NCBI RefSeq assembly: GCF_022682495.2
Contig: NC_071392.1
Span: 74,546,097-74,610,096, forward strand
Direction: 5' to 3'
Length of the DNA stretch: 64,000 nucleotides
Source: Desmodus rotundus
Lineage: Eukaryota; Chordata; Mammalia; Chiroptera; Phyllostomidae
Below the pieces are notes generated by a model, which saw only the letters and a list, made by a program, of their open reading frames with translations, had not been told where the DNA came from and did not search any database. The position numbers and the translations under genes were made by a program. Below are positions 63,306 through 64,000 of this stretch, piece by piece. Numbering within the stretch: position 1 is the stretch's first letter; every line of letters starts with the position of its first letter.

Positions 63306-64000
63306 TCATATCTGAGTTTCCTGTACCTTGTCCTTGGTATGGGTCTGAATTATATAAGGTTCAGAGATAGTGGTGACTGTGGGGTGCAGAGAGTTCCCCA
63401 AGCTGTTTTCTGTCCAGTGGGCCCCATGTGCTGGTTTGTAGGTGTTGTAGTTAATATGGTCATGAATTGTGGGCAGCACTACTGCCCCCTCACCTGATAC
63501 ACCGGCTGGAGCTGCTGTTGCTGCTGTGGAAGCCGCTGCTGGGATGTCTTCATCCACTTGGATAATCTCAACTGTCCGGGCGGCTGTGACTGTACTCCTC
63601 TGCTGGTGCCGCTTTCGAAGTTTATAGAAGACAATCAACATGGCGGCAGCTAGCAGAGTCACTGCCACAAAGCAGCCAATGATGATCTTGGTGGTCTTCA
63701 TGACTTCATCCAGGCTGGTCTGCATCTTGTCATTGGTGTCTGTCGCGGGTACTGCCACCTGCTTGGGCACACGGGTGGTCTGGATGAGCACCGTGGTAGA
63801 GGTGGTATATGCCGGCTGATAACCAGTGGATGTGGTAGGAACAGGCTTGTATTTGGGTGTTGTATCCTCAGGCGAGATCTCAGTGGTCTCCACTGTGACC
63901 GTGGTGAAGAAGCTGTAGTTGGAGGTGTTGAGCTCGGCCGTGCTCACATTGAGGTAGGCCGAGGCGTTTGAGTTGCCTGCCACATTGGTCACCATGCATG
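63306..64000 (-). CDS. LRRC4: LRRC4 (NGL-2) C-terminal coding region, 5' part beyond the window
   Basis: LRRC4 is a postsynaptic single-pass adhesion protein with leucine-rich repeats and one Ig domain. It binds netrin-G2 across the synapse and anchors to PSD-95. This segment is the last ~231 of about 653 residues; the frame stays open across the edge (codons for T and C precede the Met at 63995, so that Met is internal, not the start). Numbering from that Met, residues 1-20 end the Ig C2 domain (CMVTNVAGNSNASAYLNVS), with N-glycosylation sequons at NAS, NVS, NTS and NYS. Residues 30-100 are a Thr/Ser/Pro-rich stalk. Residues 104-125 form the membrane helix, followed by a basic KLRKRH stop-transfer. 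The cytoplasmic tail has a variable Ala/Thr-rich run (about 152-165) and ends ETQI, a class I PDZ ligand. The stop codon TGA is at 63306-63308. The start codon, LRRs and promoter lie to the right of the window. Confidence 0.98.
   Translation of the reverse strand, partial: CMVTNVAGNSNASAYLNVSTAELNTSNYSFFTTVTVETTEISPEDTTPKYKPVPTTSTGYQPAYTTSTTVLIQTTRVPKQVAVPATDTNDKMQTSLDEVMKTTKIIIGCFVAVTLLAAAMLIVFYKLRKRHQQRSTVTAARTVEIIQVDEDIPAAASTAATAAPAGVSGEGAVVLPTIHDHINYNTYKPAHGAHWTENSLGNSLHPTVTTISEPYIIQTHTKDKVQETQI
63309..63320 (-). other. LRRC4: LRRC4 C-terminal PDZ-binding motif (ETQI)
   Basis: The last four codons before the stop encode E-T-Q-I, a class I PDZ ligand (x-T-x-hydrophobic). In mammalian NGL-2 this motif is known to bind PSD-95. 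It is intact here. Confidence 0.93.
63621..63686 (-). other. LRRC4: LRRC4 transmembrane segment
   Basis: The codons spell an uninterrupted hydrophobic helix, IIIGCFVAVTLLAAAMLIVFY, flanked by KTTK outside and KLRKRHQQR inside. This is the single membrane span expected for the family, and the positive-inside rule fits the known topology. Confidence 0.93.

Larger units (their letters stand above)
26925..64000 (+). other. SND1: SND1 intron downstream of the exon, hosting LRRC4 (partial)
   Basis: No SND1 exon was recognised between the donor at 26925 and the right edge, so this intron is longer than 37 kb. It hosts the antisense gene LRRC4 at its right end. The next expected SND1 peptide (beginning with a VEVEVES-like run) was not found. 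Repeats inside it are listed separately. Confidence 0.85.

Noticed and set aside
63306..63995. Treating the Met at 63995 as the LRRC4 start
   Set aside because: The frame stays open upstream and the two preceding codons (T, C) fit the Ig-domain motif, so this Met is internal and the gene continues beyond the window.

Overview
This is mammalian nuclear DNA. Two coding segments are certain: one internal exon of SND1 (Tudor-SN) on the + strand at 26815-26924, and the 3' part of the LRRC4 (NGL-2) coding region on the - strand at 63306-64000, running off the right edge. LRRC4 lies nested and antisense inside a large SND1 intron, as it does in other mammals. Everything else is SND1 intron.

The repeats point to a bat. 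There are at least eight tRNA-derived SINEs of the Ves type, which is known from bats (A/B-box head, GA/CT-rich body, mostly with target-site duplications). There are also 3' ends of a LINE-1 that looks bat-specific, and several short non-autonomous hAT-like DNA transposons of the kind bats carry. A yangochiropteran (vesper-bat-like) source is my inference; I cannot name a species. Older mammalian repeats (MIR, L2, hAT-Charlie) are also scattered through the introns.

Layout: 1-26814 is SND1 intron. It holds Ves copies at about 5.7, 8.0, 9.5-9.9 (interrupted by an L1), 12.5, 16.2 and 25.6 kb, a 261-bp hAT-like MITE at 6.1 kb, a foldback MITE at 15.6 kb and an ancient repeat at 13.8-14.7 kb. 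The 110-bp SND1 exon follows, with a good branch point, acceptor and donor. From 26925 to the right edge is the next SND1 intron. It holds Ves copies at 27.9 and 49.0 kb, a head-to-head compound hAT-like element at 33.0-33.4 kb, another copy nested in an older element at 49.3-49.7 kb, and two notable hairpins (42.8 and 55.4 kb). LRRC4 begins, from its 3' end, near 61.7 kb: a likely 1.6-kb 3'UTR, then coding sequence for the end of the Ig domain, a Thr/Ser-rich stalk, one membrane segment and a cytoplasmic tail ending in a PDZ-binding motif.

I found no tRNA, rRNA, CRISPR array, bacterial-type operon or new gene system. The other open frames of 60-180 codons look like chance frames in intron or repeat DNA. 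The points most worth a second look are the transposon architectures (L1 inside a Ves tail, the compound hAT element, the foldback MITE) and the unexplained inverted repeats.
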